From positions 1-5,713 of the forward strand of contig JAFUUM010000237.1 of assembly GCA_017477805.1 (NCBI GenBank): 5,713 nt of DNA, read 5' to 3'. This document shows, in pieces, positions 1 to 5,713 of the stretch; positions within the stretch are counted from its first letter, which is position 1, and every line of letters starts with the position of its first letter. The translations under genes were made by a program, and so were the position numbers. The DNA comes from Lachnospiraceae bacterium (GTDB lineage: Bacteria; Bacillota; Clostridia; Lachnospirales; Lachnospiraceae). The notes beneath the pieces were generated by a model. The model did not search any database. It saw only the letters and a list, made by a program, of their open reading frames with translations, and was not told the DNA's origin.

Positions 1-977
1 AGATCGAAGTACAGGAATACTTCTGCACCCAGCAGCTCGTATACCTTAACCTTGGAATCGAAGGTTACAGGTGCGTTGCTTACCATCAGCTCGGAGTCAT
101 ATACGTCCTCGGGACGGATACCGAAGGTAACGGTCTTTCCGTCGTAACCGCCTTCGATCAGCTTCTTGGACTTTGCGGGAGGCAGAGGAATGCTCTTGCC
201 ATCTACTTCCAGGTTAGCAACATCGCCAACTACCTTAACGGTAGCATCCAGGAAGTTCATCTGAGGAGATCCCATGAAGCCTGCTACGAACAGGTTCTGG
301 GGTTTCTCGTACAGGTTCTGAGGAGTATCTACCTGCTGGATAACGCCATCCTTCAGAACTACGATTCTGGTACCCAGAGTCATAGCCTCGGTCTGGTCAT
401 GTGTTACGTAGATGATGGTGGTACCAAGGGACATGTGCAGTTTAGCGATCTCGATACGCATCTGTACACGCAACTTAGCATCCAGGTTGGACAGAGGCTC
501 ATCCATCAGGAATACCTTGGGTTTACGTACGATAGCACGTCCCATAGCTACACGCTGTCTCTGACCACCGGACAGAGCCTTGGGCTTACGATCGAGCAGG
601 TTCTCCAGATCCAGGATCTTAGCTGCTTCACGAACCTTCTTGTCGATCTCGTCCTTAGGTACTTTACGAAGCTTCAGACCGAATGCCATGTTATCGTAAA
701 CGGTCATGTGAGGATACAGAGCGTAGTTCTGGAATACCATTGCGATATCTCTGTCCTTAGGCTCTACATCGTTCATCAGCTTTCCGTCGATGTACAGTTC
801 ACCGGAAGAAATGTCTTCCAGACCTGCTACCATACGAAGAGTGGTGGACTTACCACATCCGGAAGGTCCTACGAAGATAATGAATTCCTTATCTTCTACT
901 TCCAGGTTGAAATCCTTAACAGCTTCAAAGCCGTTGGGATATACCTTGCAAATGTTCTTTAAAGATAAACTTGCCAT
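1..977 (-). CDS. msmK: Sugar ABC transporter ATP-binding protein, MsmK/UgpC/MalK family (3' end outside window)
   Basis: This is the nucleotide-binding subunit of a CUT1-type carbohydrate importer; it hydrolyses ATP at the cytoplasmic face of the MalF-MalG permease pair. The reading frame is open to the window edge, giving 325 codons of an expected 360-375. Visible motifs are Walker A GPSGCGKST (37-45), the Q-loop glutamine Q83 in VFQNYALYPH, the ABC signature LSGGQRQR (135-142), Walker B VFLMDEP (155-161), the D-loop SNLD (163-166) and the switch histidine H193 in YVTHDQTEAM. The C-terminal TOBE/regulatory region starts near GFMGSPQMNFL (233-243) and is cut by the window. The start is set by AGGAGG ten bases upstream. 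Codon use is strongly biased: 10 of 13 arginines are CGT and 3 are AGA, unlike the flanking genes. It follows the maltodextrin operon after a 206-base gap with a candidate promoter. The family is certain. The choice between a dedicated MalK and a shared MsmK-type ATPase is an inference, so the symbol is tentative. Confidence 0.95.
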   Translation of the reverse strand, partial: MASLSLKNICKVYPNGFEAVKDFNLEVEDKEFIIFVGPSGCGKSTTLRMVAGLEDISSGELYIDGKLMNDVEPKDRDIAMVFQNYALYPHMTVYDNMAFGLKLRKVPKDEIDKKVREAAKILDLENLLDRKPKALSGGQRQRVAMGRAIVRKPKVFLMDEPLSNLDAKLRVQMRIEIAKLHMSLGTTIIYVTHDQTEAMTLGTRIVVLKDGVIQQVDTPQNLYEKPQNLFVAGFMGSPQMNFLDATVKVVGDVANLEVDGKSIPLPPAKSKKLIEGGYDGKTVTFGIRPEDVYDSELMVSNAPVTFDSKVKVYELLGAEVFLYFD

Positions 978-987
978 TGCTTAACAT

Positions 988-993
988 CCTCCT
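988..993 (-). promoter_or_regulatory. Ribosome binding site of the ABC ATPase gene
   Basis: A perfect AGGAGG lies ten bases before the ATG at 977 on the minus strand. It fixes the start. A second ATG at 985-987 directly abuts the Shine-Dalgarno sequence, is out of frame and opens only about 20 codons, so it is not a credible start. Confidence 0.8.
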
Positions 994-1029
994 ATTTGAG
1001 TCACGTTTGGCCACTTAACAACCTCACTC

Positions 1030-1058
1030 ATTGTATCTAATCTCAATATCCCTGACTA
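1030..1058 (-). promoter_or_regulatory. Candidate sigma-A promoter for the ABC ATPase gene
   Basis: On the minus strand a -35-like TAGTCA (1053-1058, four of six matches to TTGACA) is followed after exactly 17 bases by a -10-like TACAAT (1030-1035, five of six matches to TATAAT). Transcription would start near 1023, giving a leader of about 45 bases before the ATG at 977 with the ribosome binding site inside it. The spacing and the position in the only long gap next to the ATPase support it. There is no extended -10 TG motif. It is predicted from consensus matching only. Confidence 0.45.
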
Positions 1059-1061
1059 TGC

Positions 1062-1072
1062 GTGAAATTCAC
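1062..1072. promoter_or_regulatory. Palindrome GTGAA-A-TTCAC, possible operator
   Basis: This is a perfect 5-bp inverted repeat around one central base, placed just upstream of the candidate -35 box of the ATPase promoter. The position suits an activator or repressor site. It does not match the catabolite-responsive element consensus, because the central CG is missing, nor a standard LacI-type operator. A short palindrome like this can occur by chance. Confidence 0.3.
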
Positions 1073-1145
1073 AGAAAAAAGTGCCTTCCCTTGGTGAACA
1101 TGCCCTTTTTCCGCCTCAAATGGTCGGCCACTCCTCATTTTGCCC

Positions 1146-1168
1146 AAAAAAAACCACATTGGCATGTA
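1146..1168 (-). terminator. Weak terminator-like element after the GH13 gene
   Basis: Read on the minus strand, a short stem UACAU/AUGUG (five pairs, one of them U-G, loop GCCA; 1155-1168) is followed after one G by eight consecutive U residues (1146-1153). The U-tract is convincing but the stem is short and AU-rich, so termination would probably be partial and some read-through into the ATPase gene is likely. No stronger hairpin was seen elsewhere in the 206-base gap. Confidence 0.3.
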
Positions 1169-1179
1169 CAATATGTACA
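1165..1179. repeat. Tandem TGTACA boxes separated by three bases
   Basis: The sequence is TGTACA-ATA-TGTACA. Each box is itself a palindrome, and on the minus strand the wider unit reads TTGTACATA then TTGTACATG, a 9-base direct repeat. It begins a few bases after the stop codon of the GH13 gene. It could be a regulator site in the 3' gap, or could fold as a 6-bp stem with a three-base loop in the transcript. It lies about 100 bases upstream of the candidate promoter, which is far for a simple repressor site. Confidence 0.3.
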
Positions 1180-1183
1180 ATTC

Positions 1184-2905
1184 TCATTCCCCTCCGCAGG
1201 CAAGGATCCAGGCTCCTTTTCCCGGGATTTTCACAAAACAGGCATCTTTTTCCACTTTTAAAGGCAGTTCTTCCCCTGTCAAAAGATCTTTGGGGATCAC
1301 CGTCTTCTTACCGATGAGAAAAAGCGGAAGGGAAATTGTGCATTCCTTCTCTTCATTATGGAAAATTCCCACATAGGCTTCTTTTCCAAAAAATCGGGAG
1401 ATCACCAACCGGCCGTCTTTTTTATACAAGACTTTCCTGCTGCCCTCGGCAAAAGAACGTTTTGATCTCCGAAGTCCGATCGCATGGCGATACCATTCCT
1501 TTGTTTTCCGGCCCTCTTCCGGATAAGGTTCGGAGGGCATGGGATACCGGAAACCGCTGTCATGTTCCACATATCCGTCGATCCGGGCTTCATCTCCATA
1601 ATAGATACAGGGGATCCCGGTCCAGAACAACATTCCCGTTAGGGCAATACGGATCTCCTCATCTCCGGTGTTCCCGTAATTATGGATCCTCGGTACATCA
1701 TGACTGTCCACAAGGTTCATCTGGGAATCCGCGATGACCTGGGGTAGTTTCCGGTAATGCTCCACCGTTCTTCCGTCCACATCTTCCGCCGTCATTTGAT
1801 ACCGGACCTCAGCCAGCTCCGGTGTCCGTGCCAAAAACAGTTCCGGCAGGCCCATGTACTGCCGTAATACCCTTCCAAAGCCGTAATAGTTCATGGGTGT
1901 GTTCCACAGGTCTCCCTGAAGGTACCTGCTGCAATCCCCCCAGTGTTCTCCGATGATAAAGGCCTCGGGGTTTTCGTCCCGGATCGCCTTGCAGATCTCA
2001 GGCCAGAGTTCATCAGCCAGCTGCACTTCATCGTTTCGTCCGAACACATCCGCCACGTCAAACCGCCAGCCGTCGATGTTATAAGGCGATTTCAGCCATT
2101 TCCGCAAAACGGAATCTTCCCTTTTATAGATCAGTTCCCGAACTTCCTCATTCCGGTAATCCAGCACCGGAAGGCTGTCGTAGCCGGCCCATCCCACAAA
2201 AGTTCCATCCGGAGCATGGTGATAAAAGTCAGGTCTCTCCTTGGTCCAGGGATGTTCGATCCCCGTATGGTTGATGGAAATATCCAGGATCAGTTTCATC
2301 CCGTTTTTGTGAAGCGCATCGGACAATTCTTCCAGCGCCTCATCTCCACCAAAGGTTTCATCAACATGGAAATAGTCCGTGCAGTCATACTTATGGGCAG
2401 AGGGTGCCCGGAAGATGGGATTTAAGTACAGTGCTGTCACGCCCAGATCCTTCAGGTACGGGATCTTTCCCAGGATCCCCTTCAGTCCCCCAAAGGCCGA
2501 GGGAAAGATCTGATAGAACACGGCACCATCCACCCATTCCGGCTGGCGAAAGTCTGCAAGAAGGACGAAATTGTCCGTATTATCCGGCACGTAGGATGTC
2601 ACCCCGGCCTGGGTATAGAACACCATCTCATCCTTACATGCAATGACAAAATGATAGGAAAACCGGGGCTCTTTGATCTTGACCTTGCAGGCATAGATCC
2701 CCAGCGTTCCTCTCTCTTCCGGTATGAGTTCCATCTCCCGATAGGTTTCAGCACCGTTTTGAAGATACATCAAAAACACGTGGGCGATGTCCGGATCCTT
2801 TTTGACCTGAAGCCGGATCTCCACCGTATCCCCAAGAGAGGGTGTCCTGTTGCTGACAAAGTTCAGCGTTCCGTCGCTGTGAATGGTTTGTGCAAATTCT
2901 TTCAT
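1184..2905 (-). CDS. Cytoplasmic GH13 maltodextrin-degrading enzyme (MalZ / cyclomaltodextrinase / neopullulanase type)
   Basis: A 573-residue alpha-amylase-family enzyme expected to hydrolyse imported maltodextrins to glucose and maltose. Residues 1 to about 122 form a beta-rich N-terminal domain of the kind that precedes the barrel in MalZ and neopullulanases. The (beta/alpha)8 barrel starts at VFYQIFP (129-135). All four GH13 regions are present: DISINH (208-213); GWRFD (279-283) with nucleophile D283; IIGEHWGD (317-324) with acid/base E320; and NLVDSHD (397-403) with transition-state D403. From memory, LGVTALYLNPIF (154-165), the LDY to DGW stretch (248-280) and EHWGD followed by MNYYGF most resemble E. 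coli MalZ (GH13_21). Exact subfamily and product pattern are not decided. There is no signal peptide, so it acts in the cytoplasm. It lies 19 bases behind malG, clearly in the same operon. Its ribosome binding site is weak (AGAGAT at 2916-2921, ten bases before the ATG). The loop after YQIFP is unusually short. Confidence 0.93.
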   Translation of the reverse strand: MKEFAQTIHSDGTLNFVSNRTPSLGDTVEIRLQVKKDPDIAHVFLMYLQNGAETYREMELIPEERGTLGIYACKVKIKEPRFSYHFVIACKDEMVFYTQAGVTSYVPDNTDNFVLLADFRQPEWVDGAVFYQIFPSAFGGLKGILGKIPYLKDLGVTALYLNPIFRAPSAHKYDCTDYFHVDETFGGDEALEELSDALHKNGMKLILDISINHTGIEHPWTKERPDFYHHAPDGTFVGWAGYDSLPVLDYRNEEVRELIYKREDSVLRKWLKSPYNIDGWRFDVADVFGRNDEVQLADELWPEICKAIRDENPEAFIIGEHWGDCSRYLQGDLWNTPMNYYGFGRVLRQYMGLPELFLARTPELAEVRYQMTAEDVDGRTVEHYRKLPQVIADSQMNLVDSHDVPRIHNYGNTGDEEIRIALTGMLFWTGIPCIYYGDEARIDGYVEHDSGFRYPMPSEPYPEEGRKTKEWYRHAIGLRRSKRSFAEGSRKVLYKKDGRLVISRFFGKEAYVGIFHNEEKECTISLPLFLIGKKTVIPKDLLTGEELPLKVEKDACFVKIPGKGAWILACGGE

Positions 2906-2924
2906 CTTTTATTTTATCTCTTTC

Positions 2925-4190
2925 TTATCCCTTCACGGAGCCGGAGAGACCTTCCACGTAAAACCGCTGCAGGAAGATAAACAGGATCACAATGGGAAGA
3001 GCGACTACAACCGCTCCCGCCGCAAACTGGGTGTAATACCGGTCGATCCGCCTAAAGTCCGTCAGCCAGTAGAGACCCACTGCCACGGTGTAGGAGCTCT
3101 GCTTATCTCCAAAGAGCATGCTGGGGAAAATATAATCCGACCAGGCTCCCAGGAAATTGCCCAGTACCGTGTATACAATGATGGATTTTGATAAGGGCAG
3201 TGTCACATGCAGAAAGATCTGCAGCCTGCTGGCGCCGTCAATGATGGCCGCCTCGTCCACCGCCCTGGGAATGGTGTCGAAAAATCCCTTGGTCACGTGA
3301 TAACCCATGGCCGCACCCGCTGCACCAACCACCACGAGGGCCAGCAGAGACTGGTTGATCCCAAGGCCCTTTAGGATGTTGTACACGGCGATAAGGGACA
3401 TGAACCCGGGAAACATACCGATGATCATCAGCACGTTCATAAAGGCTTTTCTTCCGCTGAAACGGGTACGGCTCAGGGTATAGGCCGTTGCCAGGATGAT
3501 CAACGTATTGATGACGCATCCGCAGGAAGCCACGATGAGGGTGTTGATCCACCATCTGCCAAAGGGCAGGACGCTCTCATTTCCAAAGAGTTTTACAAAA
3601 TTCTGGAGCGTCAGGTTCTTGGGGAAGAAATACCCGACGTAATACCCCTGCTCTGCCCGGAGACTGGTAAGCAGGATCCACAGTACCGGGAACATCCAGA
3701 TGATCCCAAGGACTGTCAGGACGATGTAACCCGTGTTGGTATAAGCCGCCTTCATGATCAGCACCAGAGAAACAATAGATGCAATAAGTCCGATCCAGAA
3801 GCCAATCCCCAATTCCTTTACCAGGACATGGGCCGCGATGCCGTTTCCCTCGAGGATCATTTTTCCTGCAAACAGAAGGATCACCCAGAAGATCGCAGAA
3901 AAGATCTGCAGGCACTGCCAGATCTTTGTCTGGGTCTTGCCCATTTTGATCACGCTGAAGATGCCTGTTGCCGCAGACGTTATCGTCAGGATCACTGTGC
4001 CAAAAACGATGACGGAAAGTCCTGTCCGTCCGCTGTCTCCAAGCAGTTTCAAAAAGACCTGAAAAAGGCTGTTTTTCCCGTCAGAGAGCTGCACATAAGG
4101 CAGGAACAGGCAGATCAGAGAAATGACCGCTGCCGCGAGCGCTCTTCCGAGGTACTCGGTCCGAAGTCCGATGAGTGTATGTTTCTTCAT
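2925..4190 (-). CDS. malG: Maltodextrin ABC transporter permease MalG with extra N-terminal membrane domain
   Basis: One of the two channel-forming inner subunits of the maltodextrin importer. The permease part spans about residues 146-421, the usual length of about 280 for this family. It contains the cytoplasmic EAA loop that docks on the ATPase (DEAAIIDGA at 312-320, closing at LP 331-332) and ends with QRFYVEGLSGSVKG, a typical MalG tail. In front lies an additional block of about 145 residues with about four hydrophobic segments (roughly 16-36, 57-80, 91-108 and 128-146) that a standard MalG lacks. Methionine 146 would mimic a normal start, but no ribosome binding site precedes it. The start used has AGGAGG (4201-4206) ten bases upstream and overlaps the malF stop by one base (TAATG), which indicates translational coupling. 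Arginine codons are mixed (6 CGG, 3 AGA, 3 AGG, 2 CGT), unlike the ATPase gene. The MalG identity is firm; the role of the extension is unknown. Confidence 0.93.
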   Translation of the reverse strand: MKKHTLIGLRTEYLGRALAAAVISLICLFLPYVQLSDGKNSLFQVFLKLLGDSGRTGLSVIVFGTVILTITSAATGIFSVIKMGKTQTKIWQCLQIFSAIFWVILLFAGKMILEGNGIAAHVLVKELGIGFWIGLIASIVSLVLIMKAAYTNTGYIVLTVLGIIWMFPVLWILLTSLRAEQGYYVGYFFPKNLTLQNFVKLFGNESVLPFGRWWINTLIVASCGCVINTLIILATAYTLSRTRFSGRKAFMNVLMIIGMFPGFMSLIAVYNILKGLGINQSLLALVVVGAAGAAMGYHVTKGFFDTIPRAVDEAAIIDGASRLQIFLHVTLPLSKSIIVYTVLGNFLGAWSDYIFPSMLFGDKQSSYTVAVGLYWLTDFRRIDRYYTQFAAGAVVVALPIVILFIFLQRFYVEGLSGSVKG

Positions 4191-5551
4191 TACTGAAAGC
4201 CCTCCTCATTTTTCATGGACCCGGATCTGGAGAAGGAGATCAGGGTAAATACCGCGGATATCAGGAAGATGATGATACCGATGGTGGCTGCCAGGTTGTA
4301 ATCGTTACTGTCTTTGGTCAACTTATAAAGCCAGGTGACCAGAAGGTCTGTTTTTCCCGCACCCTTGTAATACGTCAGCGTGTGGGGTTCTCCTCCCGTC
4401 AGGAAGAAGATGGGATTGAAGTTATTGAAGTTACTGATGAGATTGGCGATGAGGTAAGGGGTCGTCACAAACCACATATAGGGGAAGGTGATCTTCCGGA
4501 ATGTGGTAACAGGTCCCGCACCGTCTAACTTTGCACTCTCATACAGTTCCCCGGGGATATTCATCAAAATACCGCTGACCATCAGCATCGTCACCGGTAC
4601 GCCGATCCAGAAGTTTACGAGGATGACGGAAACTCTGGCCCAGGTCACATTGGACAAAAAGGGCAGGGCACTTTCCGTAAAGCCCCACTGCTGCAGGAGC
4701 ACATTGATGATGCCCCGCTCGCCCAGCATGGTGGCAACCACTCTCAGGGAGATAAAGGAAGGGATCGCCATGGTAAAAACAAAGATGGTACGCCAGAACT
4801 TCTTAAACCGGATCCCCTTGGAATTGATGATCATGGCAAGGATCATGCCGCCGAAATAGCAGCTGAAGGTTGCCGCAACGCCCCAGATCAGGGTCCAGCC
4901 AAGCACCGGCCAGAAGGTGGCGGAAAGTCTGTCTCCTGCGGAGAGCAGGGTAAAGAAGTTGGTCACTCCCACCCAGTCAAAGAGGTTGCCCGGGGGCTGA
5001 TGATCCTGGTCGTAGTTGGTAAATGCCATGAGGATCATGTAGATCAGCGGCATCACCGTAAAGACAAGGAGCCCCGTGACCGGAACCGCAAGGAGCAGAA
5101 ACCGGATATTCTCATTGGCAAGGCTCTTCACATCTTCTACGAAGTTACGGACTTTTTTGCCCGCTGCCGCATTTGCTCTGGCGGCTTCCCCGGAATAGAT
5201 GGAAAAGAGCCAGATGGCAAGGTAAGAAACGGTGATCACCACTGCCACCACACCGAACAAAAGGATCAGCATGGAGTTGTCACCCTCGGACATCTCGTAG
5301 ATCCCAAGGGCTTCGTTGAAATTCATTCCCTGCAGGGTGTCACCCAGCGTGACAAGATCCCGCAGGAAGCCGGCTCCCTTTTGGACCATGAAGATCAGGT
5401 AACAGATCCCCAAGAGTAAAAAGAGAAGGCCCTTGATCACCTGTCCCCGGAAGATATTTCCGGCACCCGGGATCACGTAGGAAAGTTTCGAGATCCAGTC
5501 TCCCTTCGTAAAGATCGTTATAAAGTTTCTTTTCTGAAAAGTCTTATCCAT
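4190..5551 (-). CDS. malF: Maltodextrin ABC transporter permease MalF
   Basis: The partner permease of MalG, 453 residues. It has about eight hydrophobic segments (roughly 38-56, 93-118, 151-177, 213-242, 254-275, 306-330, 362-383 and 421-441). The EAA loop that contacts the ATPase is ESAKLDGAG (338-346) followed by ITFP (354-357). The segment PGAGNIFRGQVIKG (28-41) before the first membrane helix resembles the N-terminal stretch of Firmicute MdxF/MalF proteins. The loop between helices 3 and 4 (about 178-212) is only about 35 residues, so the large periplasmic P2 domain of E. coli MalF is absent, as expected for a Gram-positive. The start ATG at 5551 has GGAG (5558-5561) six bases upstream. 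It sits downstream of the malE-like gene across an 86-base gap with a hairpin. Substrate assignment to maltodextrins rests on sequence resemblance and the adjacent GH13 gene; other alpha-glucosides are possible. Confidence 0.93.
   Translation of the reverse strand: MDKTFQKRNFITIFTKGDWISKLSYVIPGAGNIFRGQVIKGLLFLLLGICYLIFMVQKGAGFLRDLVTLGDTLQGMNFNEALGIYEMSEGDNSMLILLFGVVAVVITVSYLAIWLFSIYSGEAARANAAAGKKVRNFVEDVKSLANENIRFLLLAVPVTGLLVFTVMPLIYMILMAFTNYDQDHQPPGNLFDWVGVTNFFTLLSAGDRLSATFWPVLGWTLIWGVAATFSCYFGGMILAMIINSKGIRFKKFWRTIFVFTMAIPSFISLRVVATMLGERGIINVLLQQWGFTESALPFLSNVTWARVSVILVNFWIGVPVTMLMVSGILMNIPGELYESAKLDGAGPVTTFRKITFPYMWFVTTPYLIANLISNFNNFNPIFFLTGGEPHTLTYYKGAGKTDLLVTWLYKLTKDSNDYNLAATIGIIIFLISAVFTLISFSRSGSMKNEEGFQ
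4201..4206 (-). promoter_or_regulatory. Ribosome binding site of malG inside the end of malF
   Basis: AGGAGG lies within the last codons of malF, ten bases before the malG ATG. It decides the long start of MalG and so supports the N-terminal extension being translated. The TAATG overlap would let ribosomes finishing malF reinitiate, favouring equal amounts of the two permeases. Confidence 0.75.
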
Positions 5552-5582
5552 GATGTTCTCCGATATGGCTGATTATGGAGGT

Positions 5583-5611
5583 GGAGGCGACAGACCAGGT
5601 CTATCGCCTCC
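5583..5611 (-). promoter_or_regulatory. Intercistronic RNA stem-loop between malE-like gene and malF
   Basis: On the minus strand the sequence folds as a continuous 13-bp stem (5583-5595 with 5599-5611) and a three-base CUG loop. Twelve pairs are Watson-Crick. The remaining position (5591/5603) is a U-G wobble in the minus transcript but a C-A mismatch on the plus strand, which fits a structure acting in the operon mRNA. No U-tract follows; the next bases are ACCUCCAUAAUC, so it is not a typical intrinsic terminator. By analogy with the REP hairpins between malE and malF in E. coli, it may protect the 3' end of the binding-protein message and lower expression of the permeases. That role is inferred. 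Confidence 0.7.
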
Positions 5612-5637
5612 CGATAAAATAGAAACTGATGTTTAGG

Positions 5638-5713
5638 CTAGTTGGTTAATGTACCGGTGATGCTGTCTACCAGGGCATCCAGCTGCTCACCTAAGTTTGC
5701 TTCGGTGATCTCG
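5638..5713 (-). CDS. malE: C-terminus of probable maltodextrin-binding protein (5' part outside window)
   Basis: The last 24 codons of an open frame that ends in TAG at 5638-5640. The peptide reads EITEANLGEQLDALVDSITG followed by TLTN, the kind of amphipathic C-terminal helix seen at the end of CUT1 sugar-binding proteins. Its place just upstream of malF in the same direction is the standard place for the binding-protein gene in malEFG operons. The protein would be an extracytoplasmic lipoprotein that captures maltodextrins and delivers them to MalF-MalG. The lipobox and most of the protein lie outside the window, so the identification depends mainly on position. Confidence 0.65.
   Translation of the reverse strand, partial: EITEANLGEQLDALVDSITGTLTN

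Noticed and set aside
399..962. 187-residue open frame on the plus strand
   Set aside because: It is antisense to the ABC ATPase gene, whose motifs are unmistakable; the plus-strand peptide shows no recognisable domain and is a by-product of the strong codon bias opposite.
1059..1074. Catabolite-responsive element (CcpA site)
   Set aside because: The palindrome has the outer TG/CA character but lacks the central CG pair required by the consensus.
1943..2425. 160-residue open frame on the plus strand inside the GH13 gene
   Set aside because: It is fully antisense to the catalytic barrel of a well-supported enzyme and has no family resemblance of its own.
3753..3755. Internal start of malG at M146
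   Set aside because: It would give a standard-length permease, but the bases upstream contain no ribosome binding site, whereas the longer start has AGGAGG and a coupled TAATG overlap.
3577..3915. Same-strand out-of-frame open frame within malG, and a similar one at 3238-3555
   Set aside because: Their products are rich in P, G, H and R without domain features, as expected for a shifted frame of a membrane-protein gene.
5000..5419. 139-residue charged open frame on the plus strand
   Set aside because: It is antisense to the hydrophobic helices of MalF, which explains its charged composition; no start signal or domain supports it.
5612..5640. Possible promoter between the malE-like gene and malF
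   Set aside because: TATTTT resembles a -10 box but there is no credible -35 hexamer at suitable spacing; the A/T-rich stretch is better explained as single-stranded RNA before the hairpin.
1..5713. CRISPR arrays, tRNA or rRNA genes, insertion sequences
   Set aside because: No regularly spaced repeats, cloverleaf-like sequences, transposase motifs or terminal inverted repeats were seen; the window is almost entirely filled by the transporter and enzyme genes.

Overview
The window is one strand of a maltodextrin uptake and degradation locus from a Gram-positive bacterium, most likely a Clostridia/Lachnospiraceae-type gut Firmicute. That assignment is an inference from the strong AGGAGG ribosome binding sites, moderate GC content, Firmicute-style permeases (MalF without the large periplasmic loop of enterobacteria) and an MsmK/UgpC-type ATPase. 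All supported genes lie on the minus strand, so they are described from high to low coordinates.

Region by region: (1) 5638-5713 holds the last 24 codons of a gene that is probably the extracytoplasmic maltodextrin-binding lipoprotein (malE-like). (2) 5552-5637 is an 86-base gap with a near-perfect 13-bp RNA stem-loop and no U-tract. It looks like a processing, stabilising or attenuating element between binding protein and permeases, not a full terminator. (3) 4190-5551 is malF and 2925-4190 is malG; they overlap by one base (TAATG). MalG carries an extra N-terminal block of about 145 residues with about four membrane segments in front of a standard-length permease. (4) 1184-2905 is a cytoplasmic GH13 enzyme resembling MalZ/cyclomaltodextrinase/neopullulanase, 19 bases behind malG. 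(5) 978-1183 is a 206-base gap with a weak terminator-like element, two operator-like symmetric sequences and a candidate promoter. (6) 1-977 is the N-terminal 325 codons of the ABC ATPase that would energise the transporter; its end lies outside the window.

Together, the binding protein would capture maltodextrins outside the cell, MalF-MalG would form the channel, the MsmK-type ATPase would drive import, and the GH13 enzyme, which has no signal peptide, would cleave the imported oligosaccharides in the cytoplasm. The ATPase appears to be a separate transcription unit with its own promoter and much stronger codon bias than its neighbours, which fits a highly expressed ATPase that may serve several sugar importers. 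No regulator gene, mobile element, RNA gene or CRISPR array was seen. The locus is mostly a known type; the points worth a second look are the MalG N-terminal extension, the malE-malF hairpin and the intergenic control region before the ATPase.
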